DNA from: Symbiodinium natans
Lineage: Eukaryota; Sar; Dinophyceae; Suessiales; Symbiodiniaceae
NCBI GenBank assembly: GCA_905221605.1
Contig: CAJNDS010002069.1
Span: 642,529 to 706,528, forward strand
Direction: 5' to 3'
DNA: 64,000 bases
Shown here: positions 1-12,658 of the stretch, piece by piece
How the letters are laid out: the number at the start of each line of letters is the position of its first letter
How positions within the stretch are numbered: position 1 is the stretch's first letter
Position numbers and translations under genes: made by a program
Notes under the pieces: generated by a model
Seen by the model: the letters and a program-made list of their open reading frames with translations, nothing else
Databases searched by the model: none
What the model was told of the DNA's origin: nothing

Positions 1-141
1 GGTTTTGTGTGCTTTTGGTGTTTAGATGTGGGGTTCTTGGGTTTGCACCCTAAACCCTCAACCCTCAACCCTAAACCCTAGACGAGGACAGCTTCCGGCT
101 GAGAGCCCCCTTCCCCTCTCTCCCCCCCTCTGCCTGACCAG

Positions 142-2924
142 GCTGCGACTTGAGGCTGCCTTGCAAGTCCTGGCAGACGGCAGGCTTGGAGTTTGGGGTT
201 GAGGGTTTAGGGTTTTGGGTGTTTAGGGTTTTGGGTTTAGGGTTCTGGGTGTTTAGGGTTTAGGGTTGAGGGTTTGGGGGAAAGGGTTTAGGATTTAGGG
301 CCGGGTGTAGTAGGGTGTAGGGTTGAGGTTTTGGGGGTTCAGCGTAGGGGTTGGGTTTGGGGCTAGGGTTGAGGGTGGAAGAGTTTACGATTGCAGCGTT
401 TAGGGTTGATTCTGGTTGATCAAACTCCGGGCCGCTTTTTTCTCGGAATACCACTTTAACAGACATCTTACTTGAAGAGGTGTAGAACTGCCTTCCCACA
501 TTCTGGAAGCACTTGCTGGCTCCTCGTAGCGAAAGAGGGTTTTGTTACGCTGTCATGTCCCTTAAAAGGAACCCGCTCGCTGGTTTTCTAGCGAATTCCC
601 CGTTCCCTACGAAGCACGAATATGTTCACTCAAGACTCTCTTGTCACAATGCGGTGGCCGTTTCGGACTAGTTTCGTTGTTCTTCAGGGCGCGCGCGGTT
701 CATGGCCAAGAAGGGCTCGCGTTGCTGCAGCGATCGCTGAAGGCCGTGTGCCGATAAAGAATTCCCCTAAACCCTAAACCCTAAACCCTAAAACGAGGGT
801 CAGTCGGGGGATGTCTCTGACAGGACGCAGAGCAGCGCCTGGGCGTGGACTTAAGGGAGGTGCAGGCCGATCACATGCGGAAAACAGGAAGCTTCCCTAA
901 ACCCTAAACCCTAAACCCCTTTCTGAGCCTCTCAAGTTGCGAGTGTGAAGGAGAGCACGGTGGAGTATGCGGCGATGTATGCCAAAAATCCGGAGGCTCT
1001 GGGGAAGTGAGGGGTGCCAGTGCTATAAGATAGCTCTACACTGCATATCAAATTCTCACGTCAGGTCCTTGGGGGGATGCTCCATCTCGTATTTTGCCTG
1101 GATCTGGTTCACCAGTGGGTGCAAAGCAGGGACGACCAGATCAAGGCCTGCCTGGGCAAATGGGGGAGAAACTGCAAAACATTTTTTAGAGCAAAACTTT
1201 GAGCGTACAAAGAGCAACAAATTTAGCTGCTTGCACTCATGAGCACGCCGCACCAGGAAATGGAGGAGAAGCTACAGGAGGCACAGCGGAGCATGGTCCA
1301 GTGCCAGACCAAGCTAGGCCAAGGGAACACATACGGCGAATCGCCATTCGACGGCTTACCATTAGACGTCTAAACCCCTAAACCCCAAACCCCTAAACCC
1401 CTAAGCCCCTAAACCCCAAACCCTAAACCCCAAACCCCAAACCCTAAACCCTAAACCCTCAACTCCTGAGGTGCACAAGCCTCATGGACCAGCTGAGCCT
1501 GGATGTGAGAAGCTGCAGCGAAAGCCTTTCTGACAAGACCTCAGAGGGCCTCAGAAGTGCAAGGTGCCGTCGTAGAATATTAAACTTTATGAGATTATAA
1601 TATTATTATGGTACAAAAAATAATGTCTTATAATATTATTATAGTATAAAAGCAACGTTTGTAATTTCAAGATGATAATGCCGCAAGAATGCCTTAGAAG
1701 TAGACAGACAGCTTTCAAGTCGATGCAGCTGCGGATAGCTGCGGGCTCGAGCCAAGCATGCCCGTCTGTGAAGGTACTTGTATTGCCTACAAGGTGGCTG
1801 ATCGTGCTAGACTGACAGGTACTCAGAACATCTCAGAACTAAGAGCTTTCTCTGCAGCCCCGGAAACTGGTAGCAGGCAGCTGACGTGTTGTGTGAAGGC
1901 ATGCGAAGGCATGTCCAAAGGCAGTCCAGCAGGCCCGGTAGTTCCAAGCGATTCCCTTAATTGGATAAACGCTACTCATTGCGTGCCAATGACCCGATGG
2001 GACACAGGAGCCACCTGTCCGCCAACTTAGAGAGGTTTTAGGGTTTAGGGTTCAGGGTTAGGGTTTAGGAGGGTGTAACCAGCATGGACAGAGAGTGACG
2101 TATGTCCTCAGGCCGGTGCTCACGAGCAAGGAGACTCGGCGCAAGCAGAGGGTGCGATGGTATCCAATCATCTGCATGTAAGCTGCGCAAGAGAGTTAAC
2201 CGCAGATGCAAAAATCTCGACTCTTTGGCTGGCGCATCTAGCCTGTAACCCATCCGCTGTGTGTGTTTGTCGGCTTCCATGGCGGAAGGCTATGGGTGGA
2301 AGCAATCAGCAAGCAGTTGGTCGTTGCCTGGCTGTATCTATGGATCCTTCCATGCTGCTTGGGGAGGTTGAAGTGGTATGAGGCCTCATGAACAATATAT
2401 CAAAATACCATGTATGTAAAATATGATGGAAGTGCGATATGAAGTTCCGCTCTTGCTGGTTTATGTCTTCGCCGCAAGGCGGCACCATGCGTATATGCAG
2501 GTTTCAGGCTCTACCCCATGTAGGCGCTAGGATAGCGCTAGCGTGGCGCTAGGTGTTCCTTTCCCAAGGCTAAAATTTAGAGCGATCCAGCTTCGGCAAG
2601 CTTAAGTAGTATAGGCGGCCTGCGGCTTAGGTAAGACTGTGGAACATTGGGTTACACACCCTGAACCCTACACCCTAAACCCTGTGGTTGCTCCTGATGC
2701 ATACTGCCGGCCAAAATTCTAAAGTCATGCGGCGAAATATGCGCTAGGTTGGCGCTAGCATCGCGCTAGCAAATATGAAGGGAAACTGCTTGCAGTGGCC
2801 ACTTGCCCATCCAAGACATAAAGCAGTACTAAGACAGCTGATTTGAAACATGGCCAACCTGGAAGAGCAAAGCACTACTAGCTCGAGCTCAAGTAGCTCC
2901 AATAGTTCCGATGACGATGCCTGA
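142..2924 (+). CDS. Unidentified multi-exon gene, predicted coiled-coil protein with Ser/Asp tail
   Basis: I do not recognise this protein. A chain of seven exons joins in phase: 142-183, 688-742, 824-887, 937-995, 1065-1145, 1257-1312 and 1471-1563. Donors are GC in most cases, one GA (888) and one GT (1564). The product is rich in Glu, Lys, Gln and Leu with heptad-like stretches such as EMEEKLQEAQRSMVQ and LREVQADHMRKT, suggesting a coiled coil. A likely last exon near 2868-2924 encodes an acidic serine tail (SSSSSSNSSDDDA) and ends in TGA. Exons between 1564 and 2867 were not resolved, so the link to the tail is inference. The first exon found is not the start and the gene may begin before the window. 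Telomere-type arrays fill introns at 192-300, 765-792, 897-918 and 1372-1461. Confidence 0.5.
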
Positions 2925-4424
2925 GTCTTAAGATGGCGGCGCTAGTGTGTTTTGCGAGGTTTTTGCATAGGGAGCAAGAATTAGTACTACACTTCTGTAC
3001 TTGCCAAAGCCATCGTTCCAGACCTTCGTTTTCCTTCTCGTCATAAGGCGGCACCATGATTTTTTCAGCATCCGCCGTTCCTGGAAGAAGGAATATTGAC
3101 AGCCACCCATATATATATATATCTATCTATCTATCGGTTCGACTTTTCAGAGCTTTGTGCACGCGTGCACAGGGATTGCAGTGGTTTGCCAAGCTGCATC
3201 CCAGGAGCTCATGGGAAGAATGGGATACATGCAAGGAAGCCTGCACTGAGTGCGGCACTTTCTGCAAGAGAGGATGGAATGCAGCCTGCCCGGCTGTCAG
3301 GCGTTGGGTCCGTGTGCCCTCACAATCGCTCACAGATGCCGATGATTTACCAGATGCAGCTTTGTCTTAAGCGCTGAGCTGAGGCACCAAACGGACGGCA
3401 CTATTGCCGATCCTGCTGGGAACAGTGGCATGCCGTGCCACCTCCCCTGCCTGTGGCACCAGGCCGCGACATGTGGGACCCACAAGAGATTTGGGATCTC
3501 TGCATATGACGTTCACAGCCTGGTGTGACCTGACCCACCAACACTGAAACATGGGGTTCACTCGCGCAGGTGGACGTAGAACTTGGCGCAAGTCTCTTCC
3601 CATGAAGCCACTTTGCTGCACTGTGCCGACCAATTTTCTTTGACACTCTGTCGTGACTCGGCCTCCCAAAGAGGAAGTTGTGGCCCAAGCTGCGAAGCCG
3701 TCAAGCCCTGAGACCTGAACCCCGATAAGCCTGTAAGGCCTACTTGGAGGTTCATGGTACTTATTCACCAATTCAGCCCCTTAAGTGCCCTAACATGGCT
3801 AGAATTGGATGATAAGTGATAAGTACAGTTGATCTTGCGTTAAGAAGTACCATGAACTTCCGAGTACAAATCCCTAGAAGCATTCGCAATCCCAGGCGTG
3901 CCTTCAGCGTTCGGGATACTGGTTGCCCGTGCTGCACTCCTGGCGGTGTGCCCCCTGAGGCAAGGGTCGCATGACCAAGGGTTCAATGAATCTACGAGGC
4001 AATGGTTACTATAATGATCTTCTGGTACCCGACGATCTGACATTCTTCCGCACCCGGATATGTCAGCTGCGTGGTTGATGTGATTGCAATGCCTGCCCTT
4101 ACTTCAGTGAGGTTCAGCAGGTGTACCAGCACCCGCAACTGGATTCCAAGGACTTGCGGGGTCCTTAAAGTGCTTCTCAAACTTGATGTTTCGCGACACA
4201 GTATGCCAGGCTGTGACACTACAAACTTGCTTGCGTACTCACTCTAGCCGCAGCCCTCAAAACTACAACTGCAGCCAACTTGAGGGTTTAGGAAAATAGG
4301 GGATCCCGAAAATAGACCACCAAACAGTAGGATTCCCTTACAATAAGGACCCGAAGAAGGTACCCCTTACTATCACTCATCTATTATCGTACACCCCCAA
4401 TATGAAGCCTGTTGTGAAAAACAA
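2925..4424. other. Spacer without a recognised gene
   Basis: Several open frames of 60-134 codons cross this stretch on both strands (for example minus 3367-3771), but none shows a family motif or a consistent exon pattern. It holds a short TA/TC tract at 3106-3133 and, at its end, one copy of the family B inverted-repeat element (about 4290-4401). It probably contains the start of the hydrolase gene that follows. Confidence 0.4.
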
Positions 4425-4429
4425 CCCAC

Positions 4430-7208
4430 CGATCTCGCGGTGCCGAGGCAAGAGCTGCGCGGATTCGCCTATTGCGATGCCCATTGCCACCTAGACATTC
4501 TGCTACACAATTTGCGGCATGGAGGCCTGCCTTGGCACCGGCTTTAGGAGTTTAGGGTTTTAGGGCTTTAGGAGCTTAGGGTTTTAGGATCTTTTTGGGC
4601 TTTGTTGCAGGCTTTGACTGGGCAGCTTGGCTGATCTATCAAGCCGTGCATGCCTGTGCTGCAAACTTTGGCTACATGAAGCATTTGGTCTCGGACCTGA
4701 TGCGTGATACATGGTTTGATGTGGCAGGGCTCGAAAGAGAGACTGTGCAAGCCACTTTTCTGCAGCTAACGCGTGCGGAGCACCATGCAAGGCAAGTGTC
4801 GTCATAGTTGGGAAGCCTGACAGACATGTAAGAGCTTGCTGATCCATGGCTATTTCCAGGAACTGGCTGGCAGGCGAATGCTGGTATAAGGACTGCGCCA
4901 GAGCACGCCAAGATGTCCATGGATGATTATCATCAATGACTTCGCCTTCTGCCTCCAGTCGTGTTTTCGGGCCGAAGGTGCTTGCAAAAGGCCCAATATT
5001 TCTTGTGCAGGACTGTGACTACGCACATGGAGAAGAGGACTGCTATGTGAGCAGATCAGGGCAAGGGATCGATAGGGATCGAGAACCCGAAGCCTGAAAC
5101 TGCGAAGCTCTGTTTGGGGAGGAGCTGGTGCCTCGACAGATGCTAGCACAGGAGCATGTGGAGCCATACCTCTGCGAGCTTCAACGCGTCTTGGCGCCGC
5201 CAAACCCGAAGCCCTAAACCCTAAACTGGCCCTAAACCCTAAACCGCAACCCTAAGCCCTAAACCCCCAAACAATACATTTTTTATATACAAAAACAGAT
5301 GTTTAGAGTTTCTCAACAGATTTTGGAGGACTTTTCCCAGCCGAGGCCGGGCTGCGAGGCGCAATGAGCCCATGCTGAGGCCTACCCCGCCATGGCGGAG
5401 TAAGTCGCGTTGTGGGATCTCGAAAACTTCGCAATCTAAGAGCATACTATAAGGATACAAGAATATCAAATAGTTTAACAGAGTAGTATAAGAATATAGT
5501 GTAATAGTAGAATAGCGTAGAAACTATAAGAATGTAGTAGCATAACAATTTTAAGACTTCTGCAGCTTATCCAAGAATGTGTACTCGTGCAGCCCAGGTC
5601 TTTGATTACAAACTGCTGCGAGCTCGAGACTCGTTCTAGACTAGTTGACTACTGTCTTTACATTGCCAAGCATACTACGTAACTTCTTCCATGATGTCAG
5701 TCCAGTACAGCAAGGATGCTGTGGAAGATACGAAGCTCATCATCGAAGTCGCAGAAAAACTTGGCCTCGACTCAGTGTACTGCACGATCGGGTGCCATCC
5801 GCATGACTACCGAGATTTCTCGGCAGAGGCGGAAAAGCGACTGCGTGCTGAACCCCTGCCTGATTCAAAAGTAGGTACACACAAAGAATCTGCATTCCTG
5901 CTGCGTTTGGAAGTGCTTAATTACATGTGCCACCGCGAGTTGGCACTCGGGTTTGCATCAGCTGAGGAAATTCAGGCATGTGGCCGTCGAGTAGTTGCAG
6001 TCGGCGAGTGTGGTCTGGATTATTGGAAGAACTACTACGAGCCTCTCGGCAGAAGTCAGAATGCTTAGCGGCTCAAGGTTACCAAGGTTCACATTGATCT
6101 TGACAGCTTCTTGAACTTCCTTCGTTTTCGGAATACCTGGCTGTACGAGTTGCTGAGGTACTTGGAGCCTGTCGAACGTCAGCAGATGTTAGACGTGTTT
6201 GCCCGGCAAATCCGCATGGGCATAGCCTTGCGCCTAGCTGCCTTTGCGACCCACACTTAAAGTCGCCGCGGCATGGTCGATCCATCCCATGACATGTGCT
6301 ATGCCTGGGGTGTCGAATCTTAAGTCGGACCCCCCGCTGCCCTCACTCAGCAAGAGCAGATGCAGTTTACAAACCCTAAGCCCTAAACCCTAAACCCTAA
6401 ACCCTAAACCCTAAACCCTAAACCCATGTAATCAGAATCAATGTAGTTACTCACCTCCACAGCAGCTCTGGCATCCAGCACCAAGGACTTCAATCTTCCT
6501 GTAGTTGTTCATGCACGCGATGCTGACGACGATACCTTGCACGTCCTGAAGAATACTTTGCCTCGCGAGCACAAAGTTTACATTCATGCATTTCAAGGCA
6601 CGACCGCCTTTCTGGAAGAAGTGCTGAAGATCTTCCCCAACAGCATCTTTGGTGTGAGCAGCATGGTCTGGTGCAGCGAGGGGGCAGAGCGCATCACGAG
6701 GAGCTGTCCTCTGGATCGCATGGTCCTTGAGACGGATGCCCCTTACTTGGCGCCACATCCCTCGGACCCTTGACGCCAAAGTGCGGTTTTTGGCTTTTTT
6801 TGCCTTATGAGGCCCCAAGACCAGTAGTGATTAATGATTTACAGGGATCTCTAGCTGGGCCTCTGATTTCCTAAACCCGTCTGTAGAGGTAGTGCCTAAG
6901 CCCTCAGTCACTGTGATTGTGGAGTGTTCAAATCTTCAACCCAGGATATACCTGAGCTTGCCCACAAGATCGGGGAGATGAAGGGGGAGAAGACGTCCAC
7001 CGTCTTGAGAATCACCACTGAGGCTTCCCGGTTTAAACATGTTGCTCATAAGACCATTGCCGCGGGCCGGAGGGGGGCGGGCGAGCTCAGAATATTTCAG
7101 AGTTTTCTTGCAATTCAGCTCCTGTTCTGCGCTTGTACTCTGCAGGTTTGCCAGAGATTCTATGGATTGCAAACGCCGTGGAGCATCCGAAGATACGAAG
7201 GTGCATGA
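4430..7208 (+). CDS. TatD-family metal-dependent hydrolase/deoxyribonuclease
   Basis: TatD enzymes are TIM-barrel metal-dependent DNases. Exons: about 4430-4524, 4611-4791, 4860-4921, about 4939-4977, 5011-5046, about 5119-5200, about 5706-5870, 5976-6040, 6158-6236, 6486-6764, 6945-7022 and 7146-7208 (TGA). All expected metal ligands are visible in order: DAHCHLD, GCHPHDY, VAVGECGLDYW, VVVHARDADDD, VYIHAFQG and VLETDAPYLAPHPS. The C-terminal TTE/VCQRFYGL is rejoined across a GC-AG intron at 7023. Between the first His motif and the HPH motif lies extra sequence (4611-5200) with Cys/His-rich pieces (CFRAEG, CDYAHGEEDC) resembling a CCCH zinc finger. Donors are GC at 4525, 4792, 6041, 6237 and 7023; GA at 4922 and 6765; GT at 5047 and 5871. 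The true start codon was not found. Family call is firm; exact exon ends in the insertion are not. Confidence 0.92.
6371..6425. repeat. CCCTAAA telomere-type array
   Basis: About eight units of CCCTAAA, the first slightly degenerate, inside the TatD intron 6237-6485. Confidence 0.95.
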
Positions 7209-7979
7209 GAATCGGTTGCACCGCAAGAGCAGCTGTTGCACGCTGTGTTGAAGTCCCAGATTAGCTCAGTCTCGTCAATGGCTGGTGTTTTGCGGCATTC
7301 CGTCCGGCAGCCTTCGTTGCTTGTGATGGAAAAGGGGTCCCGAGTAAGGTGACATGACAGACTGCTTCATAGTAAACGTAAAGAATGTAGATGTGTAGAC
7401 TTGGCTTTGAAGTTAAAGCTGCCTGTACGGGACAAAGCTGCCGCGGTAAATGACCTGGGGCACGGCGTTTGTAAATACTCACCTGCCTTTGCAGATTCCA
7501 GCAAGCAGCTTTTCCAGGCTGGACTCACGGCCATATTTAGCCTACACATGCCTGTGACCGGGCGAATATACCAAGCAGCAATGCCGATGGTGGCAAAAAG
7601 CGCGTGGCAAGGACTAGCGGTGGTGGTTGGGCAGGTGCGGTACATGCCCACTTTAAACTGACAGTCTTCCGCACAAACGCGAAGAGCTGAGGCACTTGAG
7701 AGAGCGTCGCGGGACGGAACATATGCAGGCAGGCCGCAAAAAGTAGTTTACCAGTCAGAGTCAGAGTGTCAGGTACGTTCACGGAACCTCGAAACCCTAC
7801 AACCCAGCGCATCTTGAGACTTCGGTTCTAGTGGGTAAGAAATGCACGTCTTCGGCGTGCCTCTTGAATCCGAGAGCAACTCCAAAAGGTGGAGTTTAGA
7901 CTTGATGTTCTTGCTGTGGGATGTTCCTCCTTATACAGAGGAGGGATGAAAAGGGGGAACATCCGAATTCTTGCCGCAA
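7209..7979. other. Spacer after the TatD gene
   Basis: No recognised gene. A plus-strand open frame at 7401-7661 (86 codons) has no family motif. A short family C hairpin element sits at 7918-7965. Confidence 0.35.
7918..7965. mobile_element. Short family C inverted-repeat element
   Basis: Begins GGGATGTTCC and ends GGGGGAACATCC, an inverted match to the ends of the larger copies at 12523 and 24464. Probably an internally deleted copy. Confidence 0.55.
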
Positions 7980-10760
7980 CCCGTGGTGGAAGAGGAAGCT
8001 CAAGCATCAGCAGCAGCCATCGTTTCAGTGATGGAGTTGCCGATGTTGTTTCAGGCTTTGTCACTCCAACTCCAACCCCACCCACAAACAGAACCTACAA
8101 GGAACCTAAACCCCTGAACCCCAAACCTACAAGGAGCCTAAATCCCATTCAATGGGTATTCACCCAAACAAGGGGTACCACCCTCAATAGCCCAGATGTA
8201 GTACCCTAAACCCTAAACCCTAAACCCTTGGAATCCCCTTGAAGGGACCTCCAAACAGGGTAACCACCTAAACTTCGGGGACTCGGGGACCCCAAAATCC
8301 CGACAATCCCCCCAAAGCACCATCCGAGCACCAGCCCTAAACCCTAAACCCTGAAGAGGTGCAGCCCAGCGGGCACAAGCCGGTGCCCAACAGGCAGAGG
8401 AGAGATATGACATCGCAACAACGTTCATAAACGCACAGAGGCCCACAAGCAAGGGTTCATTTAGGGTTTAGGGTTCAAGGTTTAGGGATTTCGGGGTTTG
8501 TCGGTTGTTGATCCCTCAACCCTATAAACCCTGAACCCTGAACCGTATGTAAACCCTAAACCCTAAACCCAATGTGTAGGATCGATAACATCGAGAAGTG
8601 GGGGTGTAGGCTGATAAGGCTTCGAGTTGAAATCATCTAGAAGGAAGCCATACAACGGAACCGACCTGATGGATCGAATGTTGGGTTTGGGCTGTGGGCA
8701 TTGAAGCGCCTAGCCCCCAACCATATTCTACCTGTGCTCCCTAGTCGTATTCTATCTATAGTGTCGGGGAACAACCCAAAACTCCCCCCCCCCCCCCCCC
8801 CCCCCGCACCCCAAAAAGAACAACTTCTGTCTGCTTCTGAAACCTTCCCCGCCCAATAAACCAGAACGGTGCAACCCCGCTTTCGGAAACCTAATTTAAT
8901 CTCTAAACCCTAAACCCTAAACCCCCAGATGGCCCCAGAGGAGCTTCGCCGGCAGAATGCGGAGCTGCGGGCGGAGCTCGAAGCTGCCAAGAAGGACGGT
9001 TGGGGTTTAGGGTTTGGGGTTTCGGGTTTAGGGTTTGGGGTTTAGGGTTTGGGGTTTAGGGTCGAATCTGGAGGCCGGAGAACCAAAGAACCCATGTGGA
9101 GGGCAGCAGTCTTCCAAAGATGTCCCGAGTCAGCTTTCATGTTCGCCTTCAGGCGGCATCTGTCCAAGTATCGCGGTACGCCCCGGGCTGAGACATGCAT
9201 GAGCCGCCACGGTGGATGAATGCTCTCAATTGCGGCTGCTGTCTGGCGCTTTCGAGCTCTGATTCGATGTCTACTTCTGCGATTCTGAAACCAGTATACT
9301 GCGATTATTCGCTCCCATGGGAGTATAGAATAACTTCATAGAAGCTCGCACAGGTGCCCTCGGACCATGCCGATGCACCGGATGGGGCCCCGGAAATGCA
9401 GATGCAGTAAGTGCGGGGGGAGTGGGGGGTTGATACCCTAAACCCTAAATCCTAAATCCTAAACCCTAAACCCTAAACCCTAAACCCTAAACCCTAAACC
9501 CCGAATGATGGGCTTGTAGCTTCGAGGAGCCTCCATGAAAGCATGTTCCTGACAGTTTACTACAAGCTGTGCCATATGGGACGCCCAAGAAGGGAACCCC
9601 CTAAGAATAGAGAGGGTAGAGTGGGTATGTGACCTTCTAGACCCTCAACCCCAATCCTCAACCCTTGACCCTTGAACCCTCAACCTTGAACCCGACCCTA
9701 AACCCTAAACCCTGGACCCTTGAACCCTTGAACCCTTGAACCCTCAACTCTAAACGGCAGGTGCAAGCCTTGCTCCGTTCCCTGGAGCAACTTGAGCCTT
9801 TCTTGGCCCAGGGCTCAATATATGGGAGAAGGGTTACTGAAAACTTTCCTAGGCTAGGTTTTATTTAGTCTAGTTAATGTATGTATCATATCTATATATA
9901 TATACACACTTTGCACGGCATTCGACACGAGCTACATGACATCTCTATGCTGTACTAGTGGTCTGCAAGCAGCTGCATTGCAAGTGGGCTTGGTCGCATC
10001 ATGAGCTCGATTCGATGGGGCTTCTCAGGCTGCAATGCCGGCCGGTCCTGGTCTCATAGAGCTACAGGAAGAGGCGCTCCCAGGAAACCCCTAACATGAA
10101 CCCCCAAATAGTAGGATTCCCTTATAAGTAAGGACCCCAATAAGGTACCCCAGATTTCGTAAACCCCCACTTTGCCTTATGGACGATGCCTGGAGGCATG
10201 TGAGGCCTATGGGCGCTTGCGAGAAGCTCTGCTGGAGGCTCCTCGTAAGTTGCCATCTGCGATGTCACTGCCCTCACCACAGTCCTTTTTTTTGGGTTCC
10301 TCTGTCCCTCTCTCTCTCTCTCTGTCTCTTTCTCTCCCATCTTCTCCCTCTGTCTCTGAGTCAGGCTGCGGCTGTCCCAGAGGCACCCTTCTGGCCAGGC
10401 CCGGCGATTCCCAGCAGATCGCGATGCAGCCGCATCCTCTGACCTCTGGCTCTCAGGGGACCCGGGCAGAGTCGCGAGCTCCTGGACCAGCCCTGGCCCC
10501 GACCGAATTTTCAGGATGTTTGGGATGGATCTTGGGGATGTAATTGTGAAGCAGGAGTCAAAGGTGCCCAACAGGGTATGTTAGTTCTGGTGTAGGGGTC
10601 AGGCGTGCACTGCACGACGCTGCCTCGGCAAGGTTCCGAAGCAAATGCCCACGTAGCTGCACCAGGCCCTGACCCGTGGTGCGAGCCTAAGTTTTTTGGC
10701 CAGTTTGGGCTTGAGGACCTTTTCTGGCCAGCCAGAGGTTCGGAGTCATGGTCGCGCGCG
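7980..10760 (+). CDS. Unidentified multi-exon gene, coiled-coil protein
   Basis: I do not recognise this product. Candidate exons, all plus strand: about 7980-8053 (VVEEEAQASAAAIVSVMEL), 8370-8430 or 8454 (RAQAGAQQAEERYDIATTF), 8929-8998 (PEELRRQNAELRAELEAAKK), about 9350-9406, 9761-9812 (QALLRSLEQLEPFLAQ), about 10190-10248 (YGRLREALLEAP, donor GTAAGT), about 10365-10572 (ending RMFGMDLGDVIVKQESK) and about 10618-10760 (PWCEPKFFGQFGLEDLFW). Heptad-like Leu/Glu/Arg composition suggests a coiled coil. Introns carry telomere-type arrays, a poly-C run (8786-8806), a family B element (10083-10170) and a CT tract just before the 10365 acceptor. Exon phases do not all close, so some exons are missing or mis-set. 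Confidence 0.45.
9003..9061. repeat. TTTAGGG/TTTGGGG mixed array
   Basis: Alternating TTTAGGG and TTTGGGG units begin 5 nt after the inferred donor at 8999. Confidence 0.9.
9434..9502. repeat. CCCTAAA telomere-type array
   Basis: About ten CCCTAAA units, two with the CCCTAAAT variant. Confidence 0.95.
10083..10170. mobile_element. Family B inverted-repeat element
   Basis: Shares the family B core: CCCCAAATAGTAGGATTCCC, then a copy of AAGGACCCCAATAAGGTACC, ending TTTCGTAAACCCCC. It precedes the candidate exon at about 10190. Confidence 0.7.
10304..10352. repeat. CT-rich low-complexity tract
   Basis: TC/CT dinucleotide run directly upstream of the inferred GAGTCAG acceptor near 10365. It probably serves as the polypyrimidine tract. 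Confidence 0.6.
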
Positions 10761-12522
10761 TCGTGAGGCCTCGCGTGCAGCTGGAGCCCCTGACGCAACC
10801 AGGCATCGTGTCTGACTGACGAGAAGTGCTTCGTGTGGCGGCACTTGGTTCGCGTCTTGCACTTGCTGTGCCCACGAAGGGGCGCTGGGTGGGAAGCAGC
10901 CAATTCTGGCTCGACAGCTGTAGTAGATACATCTGCTCGGGGTGTACATCGATGCAACAGATGCTGGCAAGCTCTACTTGACCCAATGCCTGAAACCCTA
11001 CAGATGCCAAACAGCTTTGAATCGCTGCCCCGCATCCCAAGCCAGAAAAAAAACCCACAATTCACCAACACCCAAAACCTGCCTCAGCCCTAACTCCTGA
11101 ACCCTCAGCCCTAAAACCTTCCTAAACCCTACAAAACCCCTGTGAACCCTATAAACTCACTAGACTCCCTTAAACCCTGAAACCCTACACTTACCTAAGC
11201 CCTTCTGCATGGAGCCCCGGGAGCCTCGGCCCTTGCGGAGCTACTCCCAGGCCGTCGGATGCAAGGGTTTTTGGAAAGCTTGTTTGGGCTTTGGGCTTTG
11301 GGCTTTGGGCTTTGGGCTTTGGGCTTTGGGCTTTGGGCTTTGGGCTTTGGGCTTCGGGCTTCTTGCTTCGGGCTTAGGGCTTAGCACCCCCCAACCCACC
11401 CCCCCCCCCACCCCCCCCCAACACCCCCGAACCCCCTCCCCCCCCGGGCGTTTTATTCTGTTTTTTATAGGGGGGTTTATAAATTAAAAAAGGGAGGCTT
11501 TCAAGTTAAATGGGATCCATATGAATTAAAAAGGGGGAATTTGCATGAATTTAAAAGGGACCCATACGGACATCGGGAACGATTTGACTTTAAAGCGGGA
11601 CCTGGTCTGTACCCCCAAACAGTATCAAACAGTCAGGGTGTCCTGAATAGCCCAGCCAATATGACTTTATTGAGGGGCCCCCGCTAAACCAGGTAGATCA
11701 TTGGGGTTCAGAGAGGTCCTTTTTTTTTTTTTTTGGGGGGGGGGGGGGGGGGTTGTGGGGTTAGAGAGCTTTAGGGGCCTTAAAGTTTATGGGTTATTTC
11801 ATCGGGGCGTTGTCGAAAATTGTTCGGGCTCTCTAGTGCTGTGTAAGGCTTCTAGGGCGGGGGGGGGGGGGTGTCGGACTTGTATGTAGGGCTGGCAGGC
11901 TGGGATTGTAGCGCAATGCTCGTGTTTAGCCTGAGTTTAACCCTAAACCCTCGACCCTAAACCGCCTAGGTACGAAAATCTCTGAATTTCTTCAGGGCCC
12001 ATCCCTGGGGCCTCGCAGCGCTCGATAGCGCGCCGATCACGATGAACCCTATAGTGCTATCCGGCAACAAAAATAGCCTGAAGCCTGTCTAAACCCTAGA
12101 AAATTCAAACGACCCTGAAGCCGTAACAGCGAGCAATTAAGCCTTTTTGTAAACCCCATAAAATCCAAACGACCCGAAAGCCATAAGACTCTACAGCCTC
12201 CGCAGGGTCGCGCGCCCTTGCGAAACCGGCGCAGCGGCCCGCGGGTGCCTTCCGCTCCGTCTTCCGGCAAGGCCCGGGGTGGATCTGATGCCATCAGCCT
12301 GAAAGGTTTTTTGCTTTTCTTTGTGGGTTTATTTCCTTCGTTTTGGCCTTGACAGGGACTCATCGTAGGTGTAAAGGGTGTTGTCGGGGCTTAGAGGTTT
12401 AGGGTGTTCAGCTCTGCGCGAGGCATTGGCTCAGGAGATCCTGCAATGCGGCAGCTTGGCGCATTGATCGCGAGCAGAGCTCGCAGCGCGATGGGATCCC
12501 GATCCTGCAGCATATGCTTGAC

Positions 12523-12658
12523 GGGACGTTCCCCCCTATACAAACAGTCCTTAATAGGGATTCTAACAGGGGGTCCCCCTATACTAGCAGCTCCTTAATG
12601 GGGATTCTAGTAGGGGGTACATCCCTATGAAGGACTGTTAGTTAAGGGGGAACATCCC
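12523..12658. mobile_element. Family C inverted-repeat element
   Basis: Ends are inverted copies: left GGGACGTTCCCCCCTATA, right GGGGGAACATCCC, with internal AACAGTCCTTAATAGGGATT matched by an inverted GGACTGTTAGTTAAG. An internal duplication of the TCCTTAATGGGGATTCTA segment makes it longer than the copy at 24464. Confidence 0.75.

Noticed and set aside
1-300. Window start as a true chromosome end
   Set aside because: The telomere-type units are degenerate, mixed in orientation and no denser than at many interior places.
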